This document shows positions 29,372 to 38,889 of a DNA stretch of 64,000 nucleotides, piece after piece; positions within the stretch are counted from its first letter, which is position 1, and each line of letters opens with the position of its first letter. Source of the DNA: Halictus rubicundus (taxonomy: Eukaryota > Arthropoda > Insecta > Hymenoptera > Halictidae). The notes under the pieces were generated by a model that had not been told where the DNA came from, made no database searches, and saw nothing but the letters and a program-made list of their open reading frames with translations. The stretch is taken from assembly GCF_050948215.1 (NCBI RefSeq), contig NW_027488904.1, positions 124,001 to 188,000 of the forward strand. Direction: 5' to 3'. The translations under genes were made by a program, and so were the position numbers.

Positions 29372-31200
29372 TATCCTCTATCCTATCCTATCCTCTATCC
29401 TATCCAATCCTCTATCCTATCCAATCCTCTATCCTATCCATTCCTCTATCCTATCCTATCCTCTATAATATCGTATCCTGTATCATATCCTATACTCTTT
29501 TCTATGATCTCATCTATCCTATCCTATCCTCTATCGTCTCCTATCCTCTATCCTATCCTATCCTCTATCCTATCCTATCCTCTATCCTATCCTATCCTCT
29601 ATCCTATCCTATCCTCTATCCTATCCTATCCTCTATCCTATCCTATCCTCTATCCTAACCTATCCTCTATCCTATCCTATCCTCTATCCTATCCCATCCT
29701 CTATCCTATCCTATCCTCTATCCTATCCTATCCTCTATCCTATCCTATCCTCTATCCTATCCTATCCTCTATCCTATCCAATACTGTATCTTATCCGATC
29801 CTTTATCCTATCCTATCCTCTATAATATCCTATCCCCTTTCCTATCCTCTATTCGATGCTCTCCACTATAATATCGTATCCTCTATCCTATCCTATCCTC
29901 TATCCTATCCTGTCCTCTATCCTATCCTATCCTCAATCCTATCCTATCCTCTATCCTATCCTATCCTCTATCCTATCCTATCCTCTATCCTATCCTATCC
30001 TCTATCCTATCCAATACTGTATCTTATCCGATCCTCTATCCTATCCTATCCTCTATAATATCCAATCCCCTATCCTATCCTCTATTCGATCCTCTCCACT
30101 ATAATATCGTATCCTCTATCCTATCCTATCATCTATCCTATCCAATCCCCTATCCGATCCTCTATCCTATCCTATCCTCAATCCTATCCTATCCACAATC
30201 CTATCCTATCCTCTATCCTATCCTATTGTCTATCCTATCCTATCCTGTATCCTATCCTATACTATCCTATCCTCTATCCTATCCTATCCTCTATCCTATC
30301 CTATCCTCTATCCTATCCAATCCTCTATCCTATACTCTATCCTATCCTATCCTATATCCTACCCTATACTATCCCATCCTCTATTCGATCCTCTCCACTA
30401 TAATATCGTATCCTCTATCCTATCCTATCCTCTATCCTATCCAATCCCCTATCCGATCCTCTATCCTATCCTATCCTCAATCCTATCCTATCCTCAATCC
30501 TATCCTATCTTCTATCCTATCCTATTCTCTATCCTATCCTATCCTATATCCTATCCTATACTATCCTATCCTCTATCCTATCCTATCCCCTATCCTATCC
30601 TCTATTCGATCCTCTCCACTATAATATCGTATCCTCTATCCTATCCTATCCTCTATCCTATCCAATCCCCTATCCGATCCTCTATCCTATCCTATCCTCA
30701 ATCCTATCCTATCCTCAATCCTATCCTATCCTCTATCCTATCCTATTCTCTATCCTATCCTATCCTCTATCCTATCCTATCCTCTATCCTATCCTATCCT
30801 CTATCCTATCCTATCCTCTATCCTATCCAATACTGTATCTTATCCGATCCTTTATCCTATCCTATCCTCTATAATATCCTATCCCCTATCCTATCCTCTA
30901 TTCGATCCTCTCCACTATAATATCGTATCCTCTATCCTATCCTATCCTCTATCCTATCCAATCCCCTACCCGATCCTCTATCCTATCCTATCCTCAATCC
31001 TATCCTATCCTCAATCCTATCCTATCCTCTATCCTATTCAATCCTATATCCTATATTCTATCGTATCCTATCCTTTATCCTATCCTATCCTCTATCCTAT
31101 CTTATCCTCTATCCTATCCTATCTTCTATCCTATCGTATCCTCTATCCTATCCTATCCTCTATCCTATAATCTATCCTCAATCCTATCCTCTATGCTATC

Positions 31201-31219
31201 CTGTCCTCTTTTAAAATCG
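31201..31219. repeat. TTTTAAAATCG landmark box, copy 5
   Basis: This is an exact copy of the box at 776, but the block breaks shortly after the TCTCATC landmark. It joins a TATACTCCATCC-type block like that near 12.54 kb instead of running into the usual long pure tract, so this is a recombinant junction. Confidence 0.85.
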
Positions 31220-31370
31220 TATCCTCTATCCTATCCTAACCTCTATCCTATCCAATCCTCTATCCTATCCAATCCTCTATCCTATCCAATCCTCTATCCT
31301 ATCCTATCCTCTATAATATCGTATCCTGTATCATATCCTATACTCTTTTCTATGATCTCATCTATCCTAT

Positions 31371-32779
31371 CCTATCCTCTATCCTATCCTATCCTCTATC
31401 CTATTCTATACTCCATCCTATCCTATCCGCTAACCTATCCTATCCTCTATCCTATCCAATCCCCTATACTATCCTCTATAATATCCAATCACCTATCCTA
31501 TCCTCTATTCAATCCTATACTCTATCCTATCCAATCCTCTACAATATCGTATCCTCTATCCTATCCTATCCTCTATCCTATCCAATCCTATATCCTATAC
31601 TCTATCCTATCCTATCCTATATCCTATCCTATACTATCCTATCCTCTATCCTATCCTATCCTCTATCCTATCCTATCCTATATCCTATCCTATCCTCTAT
31701 CCTATCCTATCCTCTATCCTATCCTATCCTCGATCCTATATTATACTCAATCCTATCCTATCCTCTATCCTATCCTATTCTCTATCCTATCCTATCCTAT
31801 ATCCTATCCTATACTATCCTATCCCCTATCCTATCGTATCCTCTATCCTATCCTATCCTCTAAACTATAATCTATCCTCAATCCTATCCTCTGTCCTATC
31901 CTATCCTCTATCCTATCCTATCCTCTATCCAATCCTATCCTCTATCCTATCGTATCCTCTATCCTATCCTATCCTCTATCCTATAATCTATCCTCAATCC
32001 TATCCTCTATGCTATCCTGTCCGCTATAAAATCGTATCCTCTATCCTATCCAATGGTCTATCCTATCCTCTCCTCTATAATGCCGTATCCTCTATCCTAT
32101 CCTATCCTCTACAATATCGTATCCTCTATCATATCCTATCCTTTTTCCTATAATATCATCTACCCTCTCCTATTCTATATCCTATCCAATCCCCTATCCT
32201 ATCCTCTATCCTATCCTATCCTCTATCCTATCCTGTTCTCTATAATGTCCTCTATCCCATCGTATTCCTCTATCCTATCCAATCCTGTATCCTATCCGAT
32301 CCTCTATCCTATCCTATCCTATCCTCTATAATATCGTATCCTCTATCATATCCTATCCTCTTTCCTATAATATCATCCATCCTATCCTATTCTATATCCT
32401 ACCCTATCCTATCCTCTATCGTATGCTATCCTCTATCCTATCCTATCCTCTATCCTATCCTATCTTCTATCCTATCGTATCCTCTATCCTATCCTATCCT
32501 CTATCCTACCCTATTCTCTATCCTATCCTATCCAATCCTCTATCCTATCCTATCCTCTATCCTATTCTATACTCCATCCTATCCTATGCTCTATCCTATC
32601 CAATCCTATATCCTATACTTTATCCTATCCTATCCGATATCCTATCCTATACTATCCTATCCTCTATCCTATCCTATCCTCGATCCTATATTATCCTCAA
32701 TCCTATCCTATCCTCTACCCTATAATATTCTCTATCCTATCCTCTATCCTATCCTATCCTCTATCCTATCCTATCCTCT
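31371..32779. repeat. Satellite left of the inserted element, duplicated at 38.2 kb
   Basis: This is degenerate 17-bp satellite with private features: AAACTATAATCTATCC at 31862, ATAATGCCGTATCC near 32088, CATCGTATTCCTC near 32260 and CCCTATAATATTCTC near 32718. The same order of features is present from about 38288 to 39150 (offset 6426 at the first marker). It ends at the left edge of the element. The forward open frame that crosses the junction into the element (32586-33200) is a chance read-through, not a gene. Confidence 0.88.
32776..32779. repeat. Target site duplication CTCT, left
   Basis: CTCT lies directly before the element and is repeated directly after it at 34987-34990. Removing the element and one CTCT restores the 17-bp register of the satellite. 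The paralogous site at 39193-39196 has a single CTCT. Confidence 0.88.
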
Positions 32780-32798
32780 TGTAACCGTGTCGGTTACA
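32780..32798. repeat. Terminal perfect palindrome of the element
   Basis: The first 19 bp read TGTAACCG-TGT-CGGTTACA, an 8-bp stem with a 3-nt centre. Its right arm equals the last 8 bp of the element (34979-34986). The left end thus carries both orientations of the terminal motif, which may be an integrase-binding feature or chance. Confidence 0.85.
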
Positions 32799-33170
32799 TA
32801 CACATATACCGCACGTATCGGTCGGCGATACGACCCCACCACCGTACCATACTACGTTGTTCGCGAGTCCGGAGATAGTGAGGGATCGCGAGATATCGCG
32901 ATCCTTGTCGAGTTGCGCACGCATCGATCCCCACTCGATAATGATCGAAGGAGGTCGATGCGAGCCAGCGATCGAACACTCTACGTCTGGAAGCGGTCCG
33001 AGAAACACGCGTTTAAGAATTGTGTCTGTTCGACGAAACACGGTACCCGTTCGAGGAGTCAAACCGACTCGGCAGAGCAAGGCAAACCGTCCTTCCTGCT
33101 CTCAACGCGTACGCGCCTCAAACCGAGGAGTCACGAGCGCAAACCGCGCCGTGGCACTGTCGAAACGTTT

Positions 33171-33179
33171 TATATAAAG
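33171..33179 (+). promoter_or_regulatory. Possible TATA box of the LTR (TATATAAAG)
   Basis: TATATAAAG lies about 390 bp inside the element and upstream of the tandem repeats, which suits a U3 promoter driving transcription to the right. The context is otherwise GC-balanced, so the motif stands out. The start site is not identified. Confidence 0.45.
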
Positions 33180-33489
33180 CTCCGTGACTCTCGGACGTGA
33201 CCGCGTAGTAGTCAAACGAAATTACATAATTTTCACTCGCCTAAAGATTGATCGAGAAATGTTTAGTTATCAATTCCGAAGTGAAGCATTACTAGTGTCA
33301 GTGTAGATTACTTGCAGCGAGCAAGTCGCGAGTACTGTTTAGGAGCGACGGCGAGTGGAAGGCGCCGTGTGTCGGTACGACACGATTTTGTAAAATTTAG
33401 AGAACTGCGTCGCGCAGAGATAGAAACGCGTCGCGAATCGTGCGATTATCGCGTCGAACAGACACAGTAGATTCACTTCGTCCTTCAAA

Positions 33490-33497
33490 TATAAATA
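33490..33497 (+). promoter_or_regulatory. Second possible TATA box (TATAAATA)
   Basis: TATAAATA lies about 110 bp before the first full tandem repeat. It could be an alternative core promoter placing the start just before the repeat block. It competes with the box at 33171, and the sequence alone cannot choose between them. Confidence 0.35.
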
Positions 33498-33603
33498 TTA
33501 GTATAGGGTACGTATAAGTATCGTTTCAAAGATACGGTACGTACTATACGGGTCGAAGCGAGACAGTCAATCATCGCATGATCGCGGTGGTTCTTTCGAA
33601 ACC

Positions 33604-34529
33604 TCAACAGAGCGTACTCTGAGGCTACGAAACGTACCAAAGGGTAAACTCCTGGGTTCCGAGGGACTGCCGATGTTTTCTGTGAGTCTCGTCTGGATCG
33701 AGACTATTTCACTTCGCACAATCAGGGTTCTTCTGCCGTGACCTTAATCGAGGGTACTCCGAGGCCACGCACCGTGCCAGAGGGTACTCTTCTGGGTCCC
33801 GTGGAATTACCGAGGTTTGGTGTGGGTCTCGACCAGATTCGAGGCGATTGTACTTCGTACGATCGCGGCTACTCTGTCGTGACCTTATCAGAGCTTGCTC
33901 CGAGGCCACGTATCGTGCCGAAGGGTAGACTCCTGGGTCCCGTCGAGCGACCGAGGTTTAGTGCGAGTCTCCCCCGAATCGGTACGAAAGAGCATCGCAC
34001 GATCCCGAGTATTCTGTCGTGACCTTTGTCCGAGATCACTCCGAGGCCACGTATCGTGCCAAAGGGTGAACTTATAGGTCCCGTGGAATAATCGAGGTTT
34101 AGTGCACGTCTCTACAGAATCAAGACGATCGCGCCTTGCACGATCGAGGACACTCTGCCGTGACCAATATCCGAGAACACTCCGAGGCCATGTATCATGC
34201 CAAAGGGTAGACTCGTGCGTCCCGTGGAGTGACCAAGGTTTAGTGTGCGTCTCCACTCAGGCCACTTGTCCGAACATCGTCCAGGTGCCTGGATGGTCTG
34301 ACGGGTACGACGTCGTTCGATCGCGGATTTCGGGTCAGATAGGAGCGATCGGACTTTGCACGGTCACTGACACTCTGCCGCCGCCTCGCCCGAGACTGCT
34401 TAGAGGCCACGATTACGTGCCGAAGAGCAGAATCATTGGAAGCGTGGAGTGACGGCGATTTCGTGTTTGTCTCCATCCTGATCACTCGTACGATTATCCG
34501 GCCGAGTGTAGGGGCGGTCAGACGGGTCA
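33604..34529. repeat. ~140-bp tandem repeats inside the LTR, about six copies
   Basis: Degenerate direct repeats, each holding a GAGGCCACG-like core, then GTGCCAAAGGGTAGACTC, GAGGTTTAGTG and a closing CTCTGCCGTGACC. Copies: 33604-33743 (140 bp), 33744-33884 (141), 33885-34024 (140), 34025-34165 (141), 34166-34385 (220, with about 79 bp extra near its right half) and a diverged copy from 34386 to about 34529. A partial copy ends at 33603. The even length and strong divergence suggest an old tandem array within the LTR, comparable to R-region repeats of Pao-type elements. The period of about 47 codons keeps a minus-strand frame open over 33888-34256; I do not call it a gene. Confidence 0.85.
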
Positions 34530-34977
34530 CGAACTGCTTGTCGCGGGGCGCGATCCGTGCTGAGTGATTTTCTAAACCGATTCCGAAAACCGGGCGTAGA
34601 GTCGAGCGAGCGTACCGCGAGCGTTTTTCACGCGTTCATAATACTTTGTTTATGTGTCGCGAGCCATCGGCACGGGAGGCCGACCTATTGTTCCACACGG
34701 TACCTGGAATTAACTGTATCCAAACACACACGACGGTTCTTACGAGAATATATCATCTTTTGTTACCTTATCTGGGTTACGAATATCTCATTTAACTCGT
34801 CCATACCTCGCCGCTTTCCAGTGCCTGGAGGCACGAATCCATTCCTGCTCGCGAACGTGCAGGCTTCGAGGAATTAGGGTAGTAACCGGCCCTGCGAGAC
34901 GGTTAGGGATAGTCTCGAGACGCGAAGTAGAGTTACGAGTAACAGCGTACGCGAATCGGTAGAAACGGTAGGAAAGA
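34530..34977. other. 3' part of the LTR, no coding evidence
   Basis: This is the non-repetitive tail of the element between the tandem repeats and the terminal motif. A 106-codon forward frame (34557-34877) spans most of it, but it matches no family I recognise and starts without context. I treat it as U5-like LTR sequence. No canonical polyadenylation hexamer is visible. Confidence 0.5.
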
Positions 34978-34986
34978 ACGGTTACA
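34978..34986. repeat. Right terminal inverted repeat ACGGTTACA
   Basis: This is the reverse complement of the first nine bases of the element (32780-32788). The match stops at the tenth base. Confidence 0.88.
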
Positions 34987-34990
34987 CTCT
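34987..34990. repeat. Target site duplication CTCT, right
   Basis: This repeats 32776-32779 directly after the terminal CA. The satellite then continues in register. Confidence 0.88.
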
Positions 34991-35849
34991 ATCCTATCCT
35001 ATCCTCTATCCTATCCTATCCTCTATGCTATCCTATCCTCTATCCTATCCAATCCTGTATCTTATCCGATCCTCTATCCTATCCTATCCTCTATCCTATC
35101 CTATCCTCTATCCTATCCTATCCTCTATCCTATCCTATCCTCTATCCTATCCTATCCTCTATCCTATCCTATCCTCTATCCTATCCTATCCTCTATCCTA
35201 TCCAATACTGTATCATACCCGATCCTCTATCCTATCCTATCCTTTATAATATCCTATCCCCTATCCTATCCTCTATTCGGTCCTCTCCACTATAATATCG
35301 TATCCTCTATCCTATCCTATCCTCTATCCTATCCAATCCCCTATCCGATCCTCTATCCTATCCTATCCTCAATCCTATCCTATCCTCAATCCTATCCTAT
35401 TCTCTATCCTATCCTATCCTATATCCTATCCTATACTATCCTATCCTCTATCCTATCCTATCCTCTATCCTATCCTATCCTCGATCCTATATTATCCTCA
35501 ATCCTATCCTATCCTCTATCCTATCCTATCCTCTATCCTATCCAATACTGTATCTTATCCGATCCTCTATCCTATCCTATCCTCTATAATATCCTATCCC
35601 CTATCCTCTCCTCTATCCAATCCTATATCCTATACTCTATCCTATCCTATCCTATATCCTATCCTATACTATCCTATCCTCTATCCTATCCTATCCTCTA
35701 TCCTACCCTATCCTCTATCCTATCCTCTCCTCGATCCTATATTATCCTCAATCCTATCCTATCCTCTATCCCATCCAATCCCCTATCCGATCCTCTATCC
35801 TATCCTATCCTCAATCCTATCCTATCCTCTATCCTATCCTATTCTCTAT
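34987..35849. repeat. Satellite right of the inserted element
   Basis: This is 17-bp satellite resuming after the insert. The landmarks CTCTATGCTATCC at 35021, CAATCCTGTATCTTATCCG near 35049 and CTATTCGGTCCTCTCC near 35274 match the order at 39227-39440, with scattered substitutions. It contains no gene. Confidence 0.88.
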
Positions 35850-37990
35850 CCTATCCTATCCTATATCCTATCCTATACTATCCTATCCTCTATCCTATCC
35901 TATCCTCTATCCTATCCTATCCTCTATCCTATCCAATCCTCTATCCTATACTCTATCCTATCCTATCCTATATCCTATCCTATACTATCCTATCCTCTAT
36001 CCTATCCTATCCCCTATCCTATCCTCTATTCGATCCTCTCCACTATAATATCGTATCCTCTATCCTATCCTATCCTCTATCCTATCCAATCCCCTATCCG
36101 ATCCTCTATCCTATCCTATCCTCAATACTGTCCTATCCTCTATCCTATCCCATCCTCTATCCTATCCAATACTGTATCTTATCCGATCCTTTATCCTATC
36201 CTATCCTCTATAATATCCTATCCCCTATCCTATCCTCTATTCGATCCTCTCCACTATAATATCGTATCCTCTATCCTATCCTATCCTCTATCCTATCCAA
36301 TCCCCTATCCGATCCTCTATCCTATCCTATCCTGAATCCTATCCTATCCTCTATCCTATCCTATTCTCTATCCTATCCTATCCTATATCCTATCCTATAC
36401 TATCCTATCCTCTATCCTATCCTATCCTCAATCCTATCCTATCCTCTATCCTATCCTATCCTCTATCCTATCCTATCCTCTATCCTATCCAATACTGTAT
36501 CTTATCCGATCCTCTATCCTATCCTATCCTCTATAATATCCTATCCCCTATCCTCTCCTCTATCCAATCCTATATCCTATACTCTATCCTATCCTATCCT
36601 ATATCCTATCCTATACTATACTATCCTATCCTCTATCCTATCCTATCCTCTATCCTATCCTATCCTCGATCCTATATTATCCTCAATCCTATCCTATCCT
36701 CTATCCTATCCTATCCTCTATCCTATCCAATACTGTACCTTATCCGATCCTCTATCCTATCCTATCCTCTATAATATCCTATACCCTATCCTATCCTCTA
36801 TTCGATCCTCTCCACTATAATATCGTATCCTCTATCCTATCCTATCCTCTATCCTATCCAATGCCCTATCCGATCCTCTATCCTATCCTATCCTCAATCC
36901 TATCCTATCCTCAATCCTATCCTATCCTATATCCTATCCTATACTATCCTATCCTCTATCCTATCCTATCCTCTATCCTATCCTATCCTCTATCCTATCC
37001 AATCCTCTATCCTATACTCTATCCTATCCTATCCTATATCCTATCCTATACTATCCTATCCTCTATCCTATCCTATCCCCTATCCTATCCTCTATTCGAT
37101 CCTCTCCACTATAATATCGTATCCTCTATCCTATCCTATCCTCTATCCTATCCAATCCCCTATCCGATCCTCTATCCTATCCTATCCTCAATACTGTCCT
37201 ATCCTCTATCCTATCCCATCCTCTATCCTATCCAATACTGTATCTTATCCGATCCTTTATCCTATCCTATCCTCTATAATATCCTATCCCCTATCCTATC
37301 CTCTATTCGATCCTCTCCACTATAATATCGTATCCTCTATCCTATCCTATCCTCTATCCTATCCAATCCCCTATCCGATCCTCTATCCTATCCTATCCTG
37401 AATCCTATCCTATCCTCTATCCTATCCTATTCTCTATCCTATCCTATCCTATATCCTATCCTATACTATCCTATCCTCTATCCTATCCTATCCTCAATCC
37501 TATCCTATCCTCTATCCTATCCTATCCTCTATCCTATCCTATCCTCTATCCTATCCAATACTGTATCTTATCCGATCCTCTATCCTATCCTATCCTCTAT
37601 AATATCCTATCCCCTATCCTCTCCTCTATCCAATCCTATATCCTATACTCTATCCTATCCTATCCTATATCCTATCCTATACTATACTATCCTATCCTCT
37701 ATCCTATCCTATCCTCTATCCTATCCTATCCTCGATCCTATATTATCCTCAATCCTATCCTATCCTCTATCCTATCCTATCCTCTATCCTATCCAATACT
37801 GTACCTTATCCGATCCTCTATCCTATCCTATCCTCTATAATATCCTATACCCTATCCTATCCTCTATTCGATCCTCTCCACTATAATATCGTATCCTCTA
37901 TCCTATCCTATCCTCTATCCTATCCAATGCCCTATCCGATCCTCTATCCTATCCTATCCTCAATCCTATCCTATCCTCAATCCTATCCTA
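35850..37990. repeat. 1,066-bp satellite duplication (two copies)
   Basis: The rare phrase CAATACTGTCC is at 36123 and 37189, and CAATGCCCTATCCG recurs near 36858 and 37924, all 1,066 bp apart. Rare variants such as CCTGAATCC and CTATACTATACTATCC are shared by both copies. The match fades at about 35850 on the left and about 37990 on the right. It contains no gene. Confidence 0.85.
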
Positions 37991-38889
37991 TCCTCTATCC
38001 AATCCTATTCTCTATCCTATCCTATCCTATATCCTATCCTCTACTATCCTATCCTCTATCCTATCCTATCCTCTATCCTATCCTATCCTCTATCCTATTC
38101 AATCCTCTATCCTATACTCTATCCTATCCTATCTTATATACTATCCTATACTATCCTATCATCTATCCTATCCTATCCTCTATAATATCGTATCCTCTAT
38201 CCTATCCTATCCTCTATCCTATCCTATCCTATCCTCTATCCTCTCCTATCTTGTATCCTATCGTATCCTCTATCCTATCCTATCCTCTAAACTATAATCT
38301 ATCCTCAATCCTATCCTCCGTCCTATCCTATCCTCTATCCTATCCTATCCTCTATCCAATCCTATCCTCTATCCTATCGTATCCTCTATCCTATCCTATC
38401 CTCTATCCTATAATCTATCCTCAATCCTATCCTCTATGCTATCCTGTCCGCTATAAAATCGTATCCTCTATCCTATCCAATGCTCTATCCTATCGTCTCC
38501 TCTATAATGCCGTATCCTCTATCCTATCCTATCGTCTACAATATCGTATCCTCTATCATATCCTATCCTTTTTCCTATAATATCATCTACGCTCTCCTAT
38601 TCTATATCCTATCCAATCCCCTATCCTATCATCTATCCTATCCTATCCTCTATCCTATCCTGTTCTCTATAATGTCCTCTATCCCATCGTATTCCTCTAT
38701 CCTATCCAATCCTGTATCCTATCCGATCCTCTATCCTATCCTATCCTCTATAATATCGTATCCTCTATCATATCCTATCCTCTTTCCTATAATATCATCC
38801 ATCCTATCCTATTCTATATCCTACCCTATCCTATCCTCTATCGTATGCTATCCTCTATCCTATCCTATCCTCTATCCTATCCTATCTTC
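37991..38889. repeat. Satellite paralogous to the left flank of the insert
   Basis: This starts with a segment shared with the 1,363-bp unit. From about 38288 it repeats the private landmarks of 31862-32480 in the same order (AAACTATAATC, CGCTATAAAATCG, ATAATGCCGTATCC, CATCGTATTCC). Minor changes, for example CTGTCC to CCGTCC, show it is an older duplicate. It contains no gene. Confidence 0.85.

Larger units (their letters stand above)
27301..31370. repeat. 17-bp satellite, mosaic of earlier blocks
   Basis: This segment is pieced together from blocks seen further left. About 27.3-28.1 kb resembles 12.3-13.1 kb, and 28741 onward agrees line for line with 181 onward (offset 28,560). It has the fourth and fifth TTTTAAAATCG boxes. 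The pure tract of the fourth block is four monomers shorter than at 14.7 kb and carries substitutions. It contains no gene. Confidence 0.85.
32780..34986 (+). mobile_element. Probable solo LTR (BEL/Pao-like), 2,207 bp
   Basis: This is the only non-satellite DNA in the window. It begins TGTAACCGT and ends ACGGTTACA, a perfect 9-bp terminal inverted repeat with TG...CA ends, and has a 4-bp CTCT target duplication. TG...CA ends with a 4-6 bp duplication are typical of integrase-inserted LTR elements. Inside are TATA-like boxes at 33171 and 33490, then ~140-bp tandem repeats at 33604-34529, as described for Pao-type LTRs with tandem R-region copies. There is no second LTR, primer-binding site, polypurine tract, gag or pol, so recombination between two LTRs probably removed the interior. 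I see no canonical AATAAA. Base composition is CpG-rich and balanced, quite unlike the satellite. The alternative is a non-autonomous TIR transposon such as Ginger, which also has TGT...ACA ends and 4-bp duplications but usually longer inverted repeats. Mobile element: near certain; class: moderate. Confidence 0.8.

Noticed and set aside
32586..33200. A 204-codon frame joining satellite and the inserted element
   Set aside because: It crosses a transposon junction that the paralogous empty site shows is secondary, and its element part has no recognisable domain.
33500..34530. Ribosomal intergenic spacer with subrepeats
   Set aside because: TATA plus subrepeats looks similar, but no rRNA sequence flanks it and exact element ends with a target duplication explain it better.
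34557..34877. A 106-codon frame in the 3' part of the element
   Set aside because: It has some hydrophobic residues but no family resemblance, and lies in a region best explained as non-coding LTR. It is kept only as a note.
32780..34986. Telomere-targeted non-LTR retrotransposon (TRAS/SART type) in a telomere-like repeat
   Set aside because: No poly-A tail or reverse-transcriptase remnant; the ends are TG...CA with inverted repeats and a short target duplication.
32780..34986. tRNA or other structured RNA gene in the unique insert
   Set aside because: No cloverleaf-like set of stems with A and B box motifs was found by eye on either strand.
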